Shown piece after piece: positions 25,818 through 32,727 of a stretch of DNA of 64,000 nucleotides (position 1 is its first letter; every line of letters starts with the position of its first letter). A model generated the notes under the pieces. That model had not been told where the DNA came from. It saw only the letters and a list, made by a program, of their open reading frames with translations, and did no database searches. This DNA comes from Pseudonocardia sp. MH-G8 (GTDB lineage Bacteria; Actinomycetota; Actinomycetes; Mycobacteriales; Pseudonocardiaceae). The position numbers were made by a program, and so were the translations under genes. The stretch spans positions 62,001 to 126,000 of the forward strand of contig NZ_NKYF01000009.1 in the NCBI RefSeq assembly GCF_002262885.1, given 5' to 3'.

Positions 25818-26063
25818 GTGAGCCGCCACGAGGTCGTCTCTCCCATCCCCGGCGTCTTCTACCGCAGTCCCGACCCCGACAGCGCCCCGTTCACCACCGA
25901 GGGCCAGACCGTGGGCGCCGACGACACCGTCTGCCTGGTCGAGGTCATGAAGTCCTTCCACCAGGTGGCCGCGGGCGCGGCGGGGCAGGTCGTGGAGTTC
26001 CTGGTCGAGAACGAGGATGTGGTCGACGCCGGGCAGGCTGTCGCCGTGATCGAGGCGGGGTGA
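25818..26063 (+). CDS. accB: Mini biotin carboxyl carrier protein
   Basis: An 81-residue biotinyl domain only: SPIPGVFYRSPDP near the start and the biotinylation site VEVMKSFH with Lys45. Usual BCCPs are 150-170 residues; this one lacks the N-terminal Pro/Ala-rich half. GTG 25818 follows GGAG by five bases. Its stop overlaps the start of the biotin carboxylase gene (GTGA). It carries CO2 from that enzyme to an acceptor, probably the PxpB/PxpC pair downstream (inference). Confidence 0.92.
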   Translation: MSRHEVVSPIPGVFYRSPDPDSAPFTTEGQTVGADDTVCLVEVMKSFHQVAAGAAGQVVEFLVENEDVVDAGQAVAVIEAG

Positions 26064-27418
26064 AGCGGCTCCTCGTCGCCAACCGTGGGGAGATCGCGGT
26101 GCGGATCATCCGCGCCGCGCGCGATCTCGGGATCTCCACGGTGGCGGTGCACAGCACGGCCGACACCGACGCCCTGCACGTCCGGCTCGCCGACGCGGCG
26201 GTGGAGATCGGGCCGCCGCCCGCGGGGAAGAGCTACCTGGTGGCCGACACGATCGTGGGGGCGGCGCTGTCCGCGGGCGCCGACGCCGTCCACCCCGGCT
26301 ACGGGTTCCTGTCCGAGCGGGCCGGGTTCGCCGCGTCGGTGGTCGACGCCGGGCTCACCTTCGTCGGCCCGGACGCAGCGGTGATCGACCGGATGGGCGA
26401 CAAGGTGCGCGCCCGCCAGGTTGCCGCGGCCGCGGGCGTGCCCACGGTGCCCGGCACGCCGGGCGGTGTCGACGACGTGGCCGCGGCCGTCGCCGCCGCG
26501 GCGGAGATCGGCTACCCGATCATGCTCAAGGCGGCCGCGGGCGGTGGCGGGCGCGGGATCCGCGTCGTCGAGGACGAGGCCGGGCTGCGCACCGCGTTCC
26601 CGTCGGCGTCGAAGGAGGCGGCGAGCGCGTTCGGCGACGGGCGGATGTACCTGGAGCGGTTCGTCCGGCGGGCCCGCCACGTCGAGGTGCAGGTGCTGGG
26701 GGACGGCACGGACGTCGTGCACCTGTTCGAGCGGGAGTGCTCGCTGCAGCGGCGCCGGCAGAAGATGGTGGAGGAGGCGCTCGCGCCGGGGATCGATCCC
26801 GGCGTCCGGGAGGCGATGACGGCCGCGGCCGTGCGGTTGGCGCGTGAGGCCGGCTACCGCAGCGCCGGCACGGTGGAGTTCCTGGTCGACGACGAGACCC
26901 GCGAGTTCTTCTTCATCGAGATGAACACCCGCATCCAGGTCGAGCACCCGACCACCGAGCTGGTCACCGGGATCGACCTGGTCGCCGAGCAGCTGCGGAT
27001 CGCGGCGGGGGAGCCGCTGCGCCACGCGCAGGCCGGCATCGACGCCCGCGGGTGCGCGATCGAGTTCCGGATCTGCGCCGAGGATCCGGCGCGCGGGTTC
27101 CTGCCCGCACCCGGCCGCGTCGGCCGGCTCGTGCTGCCCGCCGGACCGTGGGTGCGGGTCGACACCTGGCTGGAGCCCGAGGTGACGGTGCCGCCGTTCT
27201 ACGACTCGCTGCTGGCGAAGGTCGTGGTCTGGGGCGAGGACCGGGAGACCGCGGTCCGCCGCTCGCGGCGCGCGCTCGCCGAGTTCGCCGTCGAGGGCGT
27301 GCCGACGACGGCGGGCCTGTTCACCGAGATCCTCGACCAGCGGTGGTTCGCGACCGGCGAGTTCCACACCGGGACGCTGGAGCAGTGGTGGTCCGAGCGC
27401 GAGGAGAGGACAGCATGA
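26060..27418 (+). CDS. accC: Biotin carboxylase
   Basis: A 452-residue ATP-grasp enzyme that carboxylates biotin on the carrier with ATP and bicarbonate. It has LLVANRGEIAVRIIRAARDL, HPGYGFLSE, the glycine loop AAAGGGGRGIR, and the catalytic EMNTRIQVEHPTTE. Length matches AccC (about 445). It overlaps accB and pxpB by four bases each, so it is locked into this operon and is not the housekeeping acetyl-CoA carboxylase subunit, which in actinobacteria is usually fused with BCCP. Confidence 0.95.
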   Translation: MKRLLVANRGEIAVRIIRAARDLGISTVAVHSTADTDALHVRLADAAVEIGPPPAGKSYLVADTIVGAALSAGADAVHPGYGFLSERAGFAASVVDAGLTFVGPDAAVIDRMGDKVRARQVAAAAGVPTVPGTPGGVDDVAAAVAAAAEIGYPIMLKAAAGGGGRGIRVVEDEAGLRTAFPSASKEAASAFGDGRMYLERFVRRARHVEVQVLGDGTDVVHLFERECSLQRRRQKMVEEALAPGIDPGVREAMTAAAVRLAREAGYRSAGTVEFLVDDETREFFFIEMNTRIQVEHPTTELVTGIDLVAEQLRIAAGEPLRHAQAGIDARGCAIEFRICAEDPARGFLPAPGRVGRLVLPAGPWVRVDTWLEPEVTVPPFYDSLLAKVVVWGEDRETAVRRSRRALAEFAVEGVPTTAGLFTEILDQRWFATGEFHTGTLEQWWSEREERTA

Positions 27419-28305
27419 CCACGACCGAGGCGGCGCCTGCCCGCTACAGCTGGGGCGGCGACGAGTTCGTGTTCGTCGAGCTGGCCGAGGCGATGAGCCT
27501 GCAGGCCAACTTCCGCGCGATGGCGATCACCGGACGCCTGCGCGACCAGCGGCCCGACGGCGTGCTGGAGATCTGCCCGGCCAACGCGTCCTACCAGGTG
27601 CGCTACGACCCGGACGTGCTGGATCCCCACGAGCTGCTGGCGCTGCTGCAGGACCTGGAGCAGCAGGTCGGCGACGCCCACGAGCTCGCAATGCCGACAC
27701 GGGTGCTGGAGATCCCGGTGCTCTACCGCGACCCGTGGACCACCGAGACCCTGATGCGGTTCCGCGACCGCCACCAGGACCCCGAGGCCACCGACATCGA
27801 GTACGCGGCGCGGATCAACGGCTTCGCGGACGTCGAGGAGTTCATCGCCGCCCACTCCGGCTCGCCGTGGTTCACCTCGATGGTCGGGTTCGTGGCCGGG
27901 CTGCCGTTCAAGTACCAGATGGTGGCGCGGGAGCGGCAGATCGTGGTGCCCAAGTACCTGCGCCCGCGCACCGACACCCCCAAGCAGACCGTCGGCTACG
28001 GGGGCTGCTTCTCCTGCATCTACTCGGTCCGTGGCGCGGGCGGCTACCAGATGTTCGGCATCACGCCGGCCCCGATCTACGACCCGACGCAGTCGCTGCC
28101 CGACTTCACCGACTTCATGGTGCTGTTCCGCCCGGGCGACATCGTGAAGTTCACCCCGATCGACCGCGAGCGCTACGACGCCTACATCGCGGACGTGGAG
28201 GCCGGCGCGTTCCGGGTCACGGCCCGGGACGTCGAGTTCCGCCTGCAACCGTTCCTCGACGACCCGGACGGCTACAACGCGCGGCTCCTGGAGGTCCTGA
28301 AGTGA
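27415..28305 (+). CDS. pxpB: 5-oxoprolinase subunit B (KipI/allophanate hydrolase subunit 1 family)
   Basis: A 296-residue protein. The C-terminal two-thirds match the KipI/AHS1 domain: RVLEIPVLYRDPW, FIAAHSGSPWFTSMVGFVAG, PFKYQM and YGGCFSCIYSVRGAGGYQM. The N-terminal part is longer than in the short E. coli PxpB. AHS1/AHS2 domains also make up the carboxyltransferase part of urea carboxylase, so with biotin carrier and carboxylase next door this pair may be a carboxyltransferase. ATG overlaps the accC stop (ATGA). Confidence 0.92.
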   Translation: MTTTEAAPARYSWGGDEFVFVELAEAMSLQANFRAMAITGRLRDQRPDGVLEICPANASYQVRYDPDVLDPHELLALLQDLEQQVGDAHELAMPTRVLEIPVLYRDPWTTETLMRFRDRHQDPEATDIEYAARINGFADVEEFIAAHSGSPWFTSMVGFVAGLPFKYQMVARERQIVVPKYLRPRTDTPKQTVGYGGCFSCIYSVRGAGGYQMFGITPAPIYDPTQSLPDFTDFMVLFRPGDIVKFTPIDRERYDAYIADVEAGAFRVTARDVEFRLQPFLDDPDGYNARLLEVLK

Positions 28306-29267
28306 TCGAGATCGTCAAGCCGGGACTGTCCACGACCATCCAGGACAGCGGCCGCACCGGCTACTACCACCTGGGCATCCCACCCTCGGGCGCCCTGGAC
28401 CAGTACGCGCTGCGGGCGGCGAACCTGCTGGTCGGGAACCCGGCCGGGGCCGCGGCGCTCGAGTGCGTCTACATGGGTCCGGAGCTGGTGTTCGACGCCG
28501 CCGCGGTCGTCGCCGTCACCGGCGCGAGCATGGTCCCGAAGGTGAACGGGGCGGAACAGCCGTTGTGGGAGTCGTTCGCGGTGTCCGAGGGCGACGTGCT
28601 CACGTTCGGCTACCTCACCGCGGGAGCGCGCGCCTACGTGTCGGTCGCCGGCGGGATCGACGTCCCGCAGGTGCTGGGCAGCCGCTCGACCTACGCCCTC
28701 GGCGCGCTCGGCGCGTTCGGCGGCCGGCCGCTCGCGGCCGGTGACCGGGTGCCGGTCGGGCAGGCGGCCGGCGCGACGCCGGGCCGCAGCGTGCCCGAGG
28801 ACCTGCGGCAGGTGCCGGGCAAGGACGTCGAGGTCCGGGTCGTCATGGGCCTCTACGACCACCGGCTGACGGCCGAGGGCCGCGCGATGTTCCTCGACAC
28901 GACCTGGGCGCTCACCCCCGTCGCCGACCGCATCGGCTTCCGCTACTCGGGGCCCGAGCTGGAGACGGTGCCGCGCGAGGCGCCGTTCGGGGCCGGGCAG
29001 GACCCGTCGAACATCGTGGACGCGCCCTACCCGATCGGGTCGATCCAGGTGCCCGGCAGTATCGAGCCGATCATCCTGCACCGCGACGCGGTCTCCGGCG
29101 GCGGCTACATGATGATCGCCACGGTGCTGTCGGGGGACCTCGACATCGTCGCCCAGTCGGCGCCGAAGGCGCGCACCCGGTTCGTCGAGGTCGACCTGGA
29201 CGGCGCGCTCGCCGTCCGCGCCGATCACCGCAAGCGGACCCGCCGGCTCGCCGAGGCACTGGCCTGA
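28302..29267 (+). CDS. pxpC: 5-oxoprolinase subunit C (KipA/biotin-dependent carboxyltransferase family)
   Basis: A 321-residue AHS2-domain protein: VKPGLSTTIQDSGRTGYYHL near the start, PPSGALDQYALRAANLLVGN, VSVAGGIDVPQVLGSRSTY and PYPIGSIQVPGS. GTG 28302 overlaps the pxpB stop. It is the last gene of the operon, followed 28 bases later by a separate small gene. It forms the catalytic complex with PxpB; the operon context supports a biotin-dependent reaction, which no residue alone can prove. Confidence 0.93.
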   Translation: MIEIVKPGLSTTIQDSGRTGYYHLGIPPSGALDQYALRAANLLVGNPAGAAALECVYMGPELVFDAAAVVAVTGASMVPKVNGAEQPLWESFAVSEGDVLTFGYLTAGARAYVSVAGGIDVPQVLGSRSTYALGALGAFGGRPLAAGDRVPVGQAAGATPGRSVPEDLRQVPGKDVEVRVVMGLYDHRLTAEGRAMFLDTTWALTPVADRIGFRYSGPELETVPREAPFGAGQDPSNIVDAPYPIGSIQVPGSIEPIILHRDAVSGGGYMMIATVLSGDLDIVAQSAPKARTRFVEVDLDGALAVRADHRKRTRRLAEALA

Positions 29268-29295
29268 CGGAAGCGTCCGTGCCAGGGTGGCCGGC

Positions 29296-29727
29296 ATGGA
29301 TCCCGAGAACCGCTCCGACGAGGACGACTCCGGACTCCTCGAACCGGAGGACAGCCTCGACGACCGCGGCGTGCGCGACGTCCTGGACGAGGGCTGGTCA
29401 CCGCCGGAACGGCCCTGGGCGGTTGCGGGCTGGGGCACCACGGCCCGTGAGGAGGCCGGCGGCGAGGCGCTCGAGGCGCGCCTGGCGCGCGAGCTGCCCG
29501 ACGGCGTGGTGTGGGACGGCGACGGGCTCGGCGACACCTCCGACACCGACGGCGAGCTGCGCGACGGCGAGGTCGGCGACGTCCGCGCCGGGCGGCTCGT
29601 CGCGGCCGACGACGCGTACGGCGACGAGACGTTCGCACTCGACGCCGGCATCGACGGGGGCGCCGCCTCCGCGGAGGAGGCCGCGGTACACCTGGTGAGC
29701 GAGCAGAGCGGTCCGGACGACGACTGA
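29296..29727 (+). CDS. DUF5709 family acidic protein
   Basis: A 143-residue, strongly acidic cytoplasmic protein of an actinobacterial family without known function. The family pattern is clear: DSLDDRGVRDVLDEGWSPPE, then RLARELPDGVVW, then RAGRLVAADDAYGDETFALD. I chose ATG 29296; an in-frame GTG nine bases earlier is less likely. It is read in the same direction as the pxp operon but is probably independent, and it ends just before a family A palindrome. Confidence 0.82.
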   Translation: MDPENRSDEDDSGLLEPEDSLDDRGVRDVLDEGWSPPERPWAVAGWGTTAREEAGGEALEARLARELPDGVVWDGDGLGDTSDTDGELRDGEVGDVRAGRLVAADDAYGDETFALDAGIDGGAASAEEAAVHLVSEQSGPDDD

Positions 29728-29740
29728 GCCCCGCCCGGAG

Positions 29741-29795
29741 GTTCAGGAAAGCCACATTGCTGCCCTGCAGGTTCATGAAAGTGGCTTTCCTGAAC
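29741..29795. repeat. Palindrome, family A copy 2
   Basis: The arms 29741-29755 and 29781-29795 are perfect 15-base reverse complements (GTTCAGGAAAGCCAC) with a 25-base loop. The same outer arm sequence is found at 1279-1333, while the loop differs. It lies 14 bases after DUF5709 and before the aminotransferase promoter. Confidence 0.8.
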
Positions 29796-29846
29796 TCCTC
29801 GAGGAGGGGGGCGCGAACCCGCCCCGTCCGACGTACGGTCGGGGGC

Positions 29847-31115
29847 ATGGACGCCGCCGACACTGCCGTCACCGACACCTCCTTCTGGCACCCCTTCGCC
29901 GCCATGGGGGCGGTGCGCCGCTCCGAGTTCGTGATCACCCGGGGCGAGGACGTCTGGCTCTGGGACGACGCCGGGCACCGCTACCTCGACGCGACCGCGA
30001 GCCTGTGGTGCGTCAACGCCGGGCACGGGCGGGCCGAGATCGCCGATGCCGTGGCCGCGCAGATGCGCGAGCTGGCCACCTACCAGACGTTCGCCGACGT
30101 CGCGAACCCGCCCGCGCTGGAGCTGACCCGTCGTCTGGCCGCGCTCGCGCCGGTGCCGGGGGCCAAGGTGTTCCTGGTCAGCGGGGGCGGCGAGGCGATC
30201 GACACCGCGGCCAAGATCGCCCGCGAGTACTTCGCCCGCACCGGGCAGCCCGAGCGCACGGTGCTGGTCAGCCGCCGGCACGCCTACCACGGCACCCACG
30301 GTTTCGGCACCGCGCTGGGCGGGATGCCGGCCAACCGGCTGGCCGCGCCGTTCGTCCCGGACGTCGTGCAGGTGGAGTGGGACGACCCCGCCGCGCTGGA
30401 GGCCGAGTTCGAGCGGATCGGCCCGGAGCGGGTGGCGGCGTTCTTCGCCGAGCCGGTGATCGGGGCCGGCGGGGTGCTGCCCCCGCCGCCGGGCTACCTC
30501 GAGCGCGTCCGCGAGATCTGCACCCGGCACGGGGTGCTGTTCGTGGCGGACAGCGTGATCTGCGGGTTCGGCCGCCTCGGCGACTGGTTCGGGCTGGACC
30601 GCTTCGGTGTCGAGCCCGACCTCATCACCTTCGCCAAGGGCGTCACCAGCGGGTACGTGCCGCTCGGTGGCGTGGTGGCGCACGAGCGGGTGGCGGCGCC
30701 GTTCTTCGCCGACGGGGCACCGCCGTTCCGCCACGGACCGACCTACGCCGGTCACCCCACCGCCTGCGCCGCGGCGCTGGCGAACCTCGACGTCATGGAG
30801 GGGGAGGGGCTGCTCAAGCGGGCCGACGTGCTCGAGGGCTCGCTGCACGCGGCGGTGCGCTCGCTCGCCGACCACCCGCTCGTCGCGCAGGCCCGCGGCG
30901 GCACGGGTGCGCTCGCCGCGATCGAGCTCGACCCGCAGCGCCTGGCCGCCGACCCCGCCCTGCCCGCCGCCGCGGCCCGTGCCGCGCGCGACCGCGGCGT
31001 GCTGGTGCGCCCGATGATCTCCTCGATCGCGGTGTCGCCGCCGCTCACCATGACCGACGAGCACGTCGAGCTGCTCGTCGACGCGCTGCGAGGCGGGCTG
31101 GACGCGGTCAGCTGA
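29847..31115 (+). CDS. Class III (omega) aminotransferase
   Basis: A 422-residue PLP enzyme transferring an amino group between an amine or beta/omega-amino acid and pyruvate or a keto acid. PLP lysine Lys264 is in FAKGVTSGYVPLGG; Asp235, which holds the PLP ring nitrogen, is in VADSVICGFGR. The usual DEV is DSV here. HPFAAMGAVRRS and SLWCVNAGHGR match the beta-alanine/omega-amino acid:pyruvate group. TACGGT at 29834-29839 is seven bases before the ATG, suggesting a leaderless mRNA. The last eight bases overlap the convergent LLM gene. Confidence 0.93.
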   Translation: MDAADTAVTDTSFWHPFAAMGAVRRSEFVITRGEDVWLWDDAGHRYLDATASLWCVNAGHGRAEIADAVAAQMRELATYQTFADVANPPALELTRRLAALAPVPGAKVFLVSGGGEAIDTAAKIAREYFARTGQPERTVLVSRRHAYHGTHGFGTALGGMPANRLAAPFVPDVVQVEWDDPAALEAEFERIGPERVAAFFAEPVIGAGGVLPPPPGYLERVREICTRHGVLFVADSVICGFGRLGDWFGLDRFGVEPDLITFAKGVTSGYVPLGGVVAHERVAAPFFADGAPPFRHGPTYAGHPTACAAALANLDVMEGEGLLKRADVLEGSLHAAVRSLADHPLVAQARGGTGALAAIELDPQRLAADPALPAAAARAARDRGVLVRPMISSIAVSPPLTMTDEHVELLVDALRGGLDAVS

Positions 31116-32028
31116 CGGCGACCCGCCGGCCCACCAGGTCGGCCAGCAGCCCGCGGGTGCGTGCCTGCTCGTGCTCGTCGCCGACGGCGAGCACGAGCAG
31201 TTCGGTCACACCCGCGTCGGCGAACCGCCGGATCTCCGCCTCGAGGACGGCCTCGTCGCCCGCGACGAGGGTGTCCTGCGGTCCGGCCAGGCCCTGCAGG
31301 TCGAGCAGGCGCCGGTAGCTGTCCATCTCGCCGGCGGGGCCGAACGCGGCGCCGAGTTCCTCGCGCAGCGGCGCGGGACGGGACGTCACGGCCGCCATCA
31401 TGGTGGCGAGGACCCGCGGCGCGGGCCGGCCCGCGGCCTCCGCGGCGCGCGTGAGGGCGGGCACGATCCGCTCGGCGACGAGCTCGGGGCCGGCCCAGGT
31501 CGTGACGGTGCCGTCGGTCAGCTCGCCGGCGATGCGGAGCATCATCGGGCCGAGGGCGGACAGCAGGATCGACGGGGGCGGCGCGTCCGGGACGTCGACC
31601 GTCCCGGCTGCGGCGAGGGTCTCGCCCCGGTACTGCACGGTCTCGCCGCGCAGCAGCGGTCCGAGGGCCTCCAGGTACTCGCGCACGTGCCGGGCCGGAC
31701 GGTCGAAGGACATCCCGTACTGGCCCTCGATGATCTGCCGGTGGCTGGGCCCGAGTCCCAGCGTGAGCCGGCCGCCCGTGGCCGCCTGGGCGGTGAGCGC
31801 CTGGCCTGCCATGGCCAGCGGGTGCACCGGGTAGGTGCGCACGACCGCCGTGCCGATGTGGATGCGCGGCACCTCGCGGCCCGCCAGCGCCGCCAGCGTC
31901 AGCGCGTCCCAGGATGTCTGCTGTGTGAGGTACACACTGTCCAGGCCCGCGGCCTCGGCCGCCCTGACCTGCTCGAGCTGCGCGTCGAGGCCGAGGCCGG
32001 GCGCGAAGGCTGCCGTGCCGACCAGCAT
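31108..32028 (-). CDS. LLM class (F420-dependent type) oxidoreductase
   Basis: A 306-residue luciferase-like TIM-barrel protein: AAEAAGLDSVYLTQQTSWDA, HIGTAVVRTYPVHPLAMAGQ, RLTLGLGPSH and the C-terminal helix EIRRFADAGVTELLVL. Actinobacterial members use F420 for hydride transfer, though FMN use cannot be excluded. ATG 32028 has GGAG seven bases upstream. It diverges from a TetR gene that is probably its regulator. Substrate unknown. Confidence 0.9.
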   Translation of the reverse strand: MLVGTAAFAPGLGLDAQLEQVRAAEAAGLDSVYLTQQTSWDALTLAALAGREVPRIHIGTAVVRTYPVHPLAMAGQALTAQAATGGRLTLGLGPSHRQIIEGQYGMSFDRPARHVREYLEALGPLLRGETVQYRGETLAAAGTVDVPDAPPPSILLSALGPMMLRIAGELTDGTVTTWAGPELVAERIVPALTRAAEAAGRPAPRVLATMMAAVTSRPAPLREELGAAFGPAGEMDSYRRLLDLQGLAGPQDTLVAGDEAVLEAEIRRFADAGVTELLVLAVGDEHEQARTRGLLADLVGRRVAVS

Positions 32029-32120
32029 GATGAGCTCCGATCCGGAAGAGGAATCTCGGGTTCCGATTTCGCCCAGGCTATCATGAAGGTCAGGTTCCGG
32101 ATGCTGGCGAGGAGGTGGGG
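32029..32120. promoter_or_regulatory. Divergent control region of LLM oxidoreductase and TetR
   Basis: It contains TATCAT at 32079-32084 as a possible -10 for tetR, AGGAGG at 32110-32115, and repeated GGTTCCG units (32059-32065 and 32093-32099) with inverted TCCGGAA at 32041-32047. These repeats are candidates for the TetR operator, but none is a perfect palindrome. Confidence 0.4.
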
Positions 32121-32663
32121 ATGCGAGCGGACGCACGACGCAACCGCGAGCGGATCGTCGCTGCCGCGCTGGAGCGGTTCGCCGCGTGCGGTCCCAACGC
32201 CTCGATGGAGGACATCGCCCGCACCGCAGGGCTCGGCGTCGGGACGCTCTACCGCCACTTCCCGGACCGGCGCGCCCTGGCGGGTGAGATCGCCGCGGAC
32301 GCGGCCGCCGAGCTCGTGGAGTACGTCCGGGCAGCCGGCGGGGGTGGGGCGAGCGCCTGGGAGGTCCTGCGCGACATCACCGGGCACGCCGCGGGTCTCC
32401 CGCTCGCGCTCGCCAAGAAGATCACCGAGGAGCTGCCGTCCTCGGACCGGCTCGAGGCGCTCGCCGCGGAGAGCGACGCACTGCTCACGCAGCTCATCGG
32501 GCGAGGGCGCGCCGAGGGCAGCATCCGCGCCGACCTCGCGATCTCGGACATCCTCGCGCTGTTCAGCGTGGTGGCCTGCCGACCGGGAGCGACACCGGGC
32601 GACCCGGTGACAAGGGTGATGCTGGACGGGCTGCGCCCGCAGTGCGACGTCGCACACCGATAG
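32121..32663 (+). CDS. TetR family transcriptional regulator
   Basis: A 180-residue regulator: RRNRERIVAAALERFAACGP followed by the HTH SMEDIARTAGLGVGTLYRHF, then a SACE_7040-like C-terminal domain (LIGRGRAEGSIRADLAISDI). ATG 32121 has AGGAGG five bases upstream. Divergent from the LLM oxidoreductase, its likely target. Its last 13 bases lie in the outer arm of a nested palindrome. Confidence 0.9.
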   Translation: MRADARRNRERIVAAALERFAACGPNASMEDIARTAGLGVGTLYRHFPDRRALAGEIAADAAAELVEYVRAAGGGGASAWEVLRDITGHAAGLPLALAKKITEELPSSDRLEALAAESDALLTQLIGRGRAEGSIRADLAISDILALFSVVACRPGATPGDPVTRVMLDGLRPQCDVAHR

Positions 32664-32716
32664 CGGGGCCGGCACACCGACTGCAGTCGGTGTGCCGGCC
32701 CCGCAGCCGGTGTGCG
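32651..32716. repeat. Nested 66-bp palindrome, family B copy 2
   Basis: A perfect 42-base palindrome (32663-32704) has the centre CCGACTGCAGTCGG. It is framed by perfect outer arms CGCACACCG (32651-32659) and CGGTGTGCG (32708-32716). The 22-base core is identical to the copy at 8404-8433, which also has outer CACCGA/TCGGTG blocks. It sits between two convergent genes, so a bidirectional terminator function is likely. Confidence 0.85.
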
Positions 32717-32727
32717 AGGCGGTTGGC

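Noticed and set aside
29834..29839. Shared promoter of DUF5709 and the aminotransferase
   Set aside because: A family A palindrome lies between them and the aminotransferase has its own -10 seven bases before its ATG.
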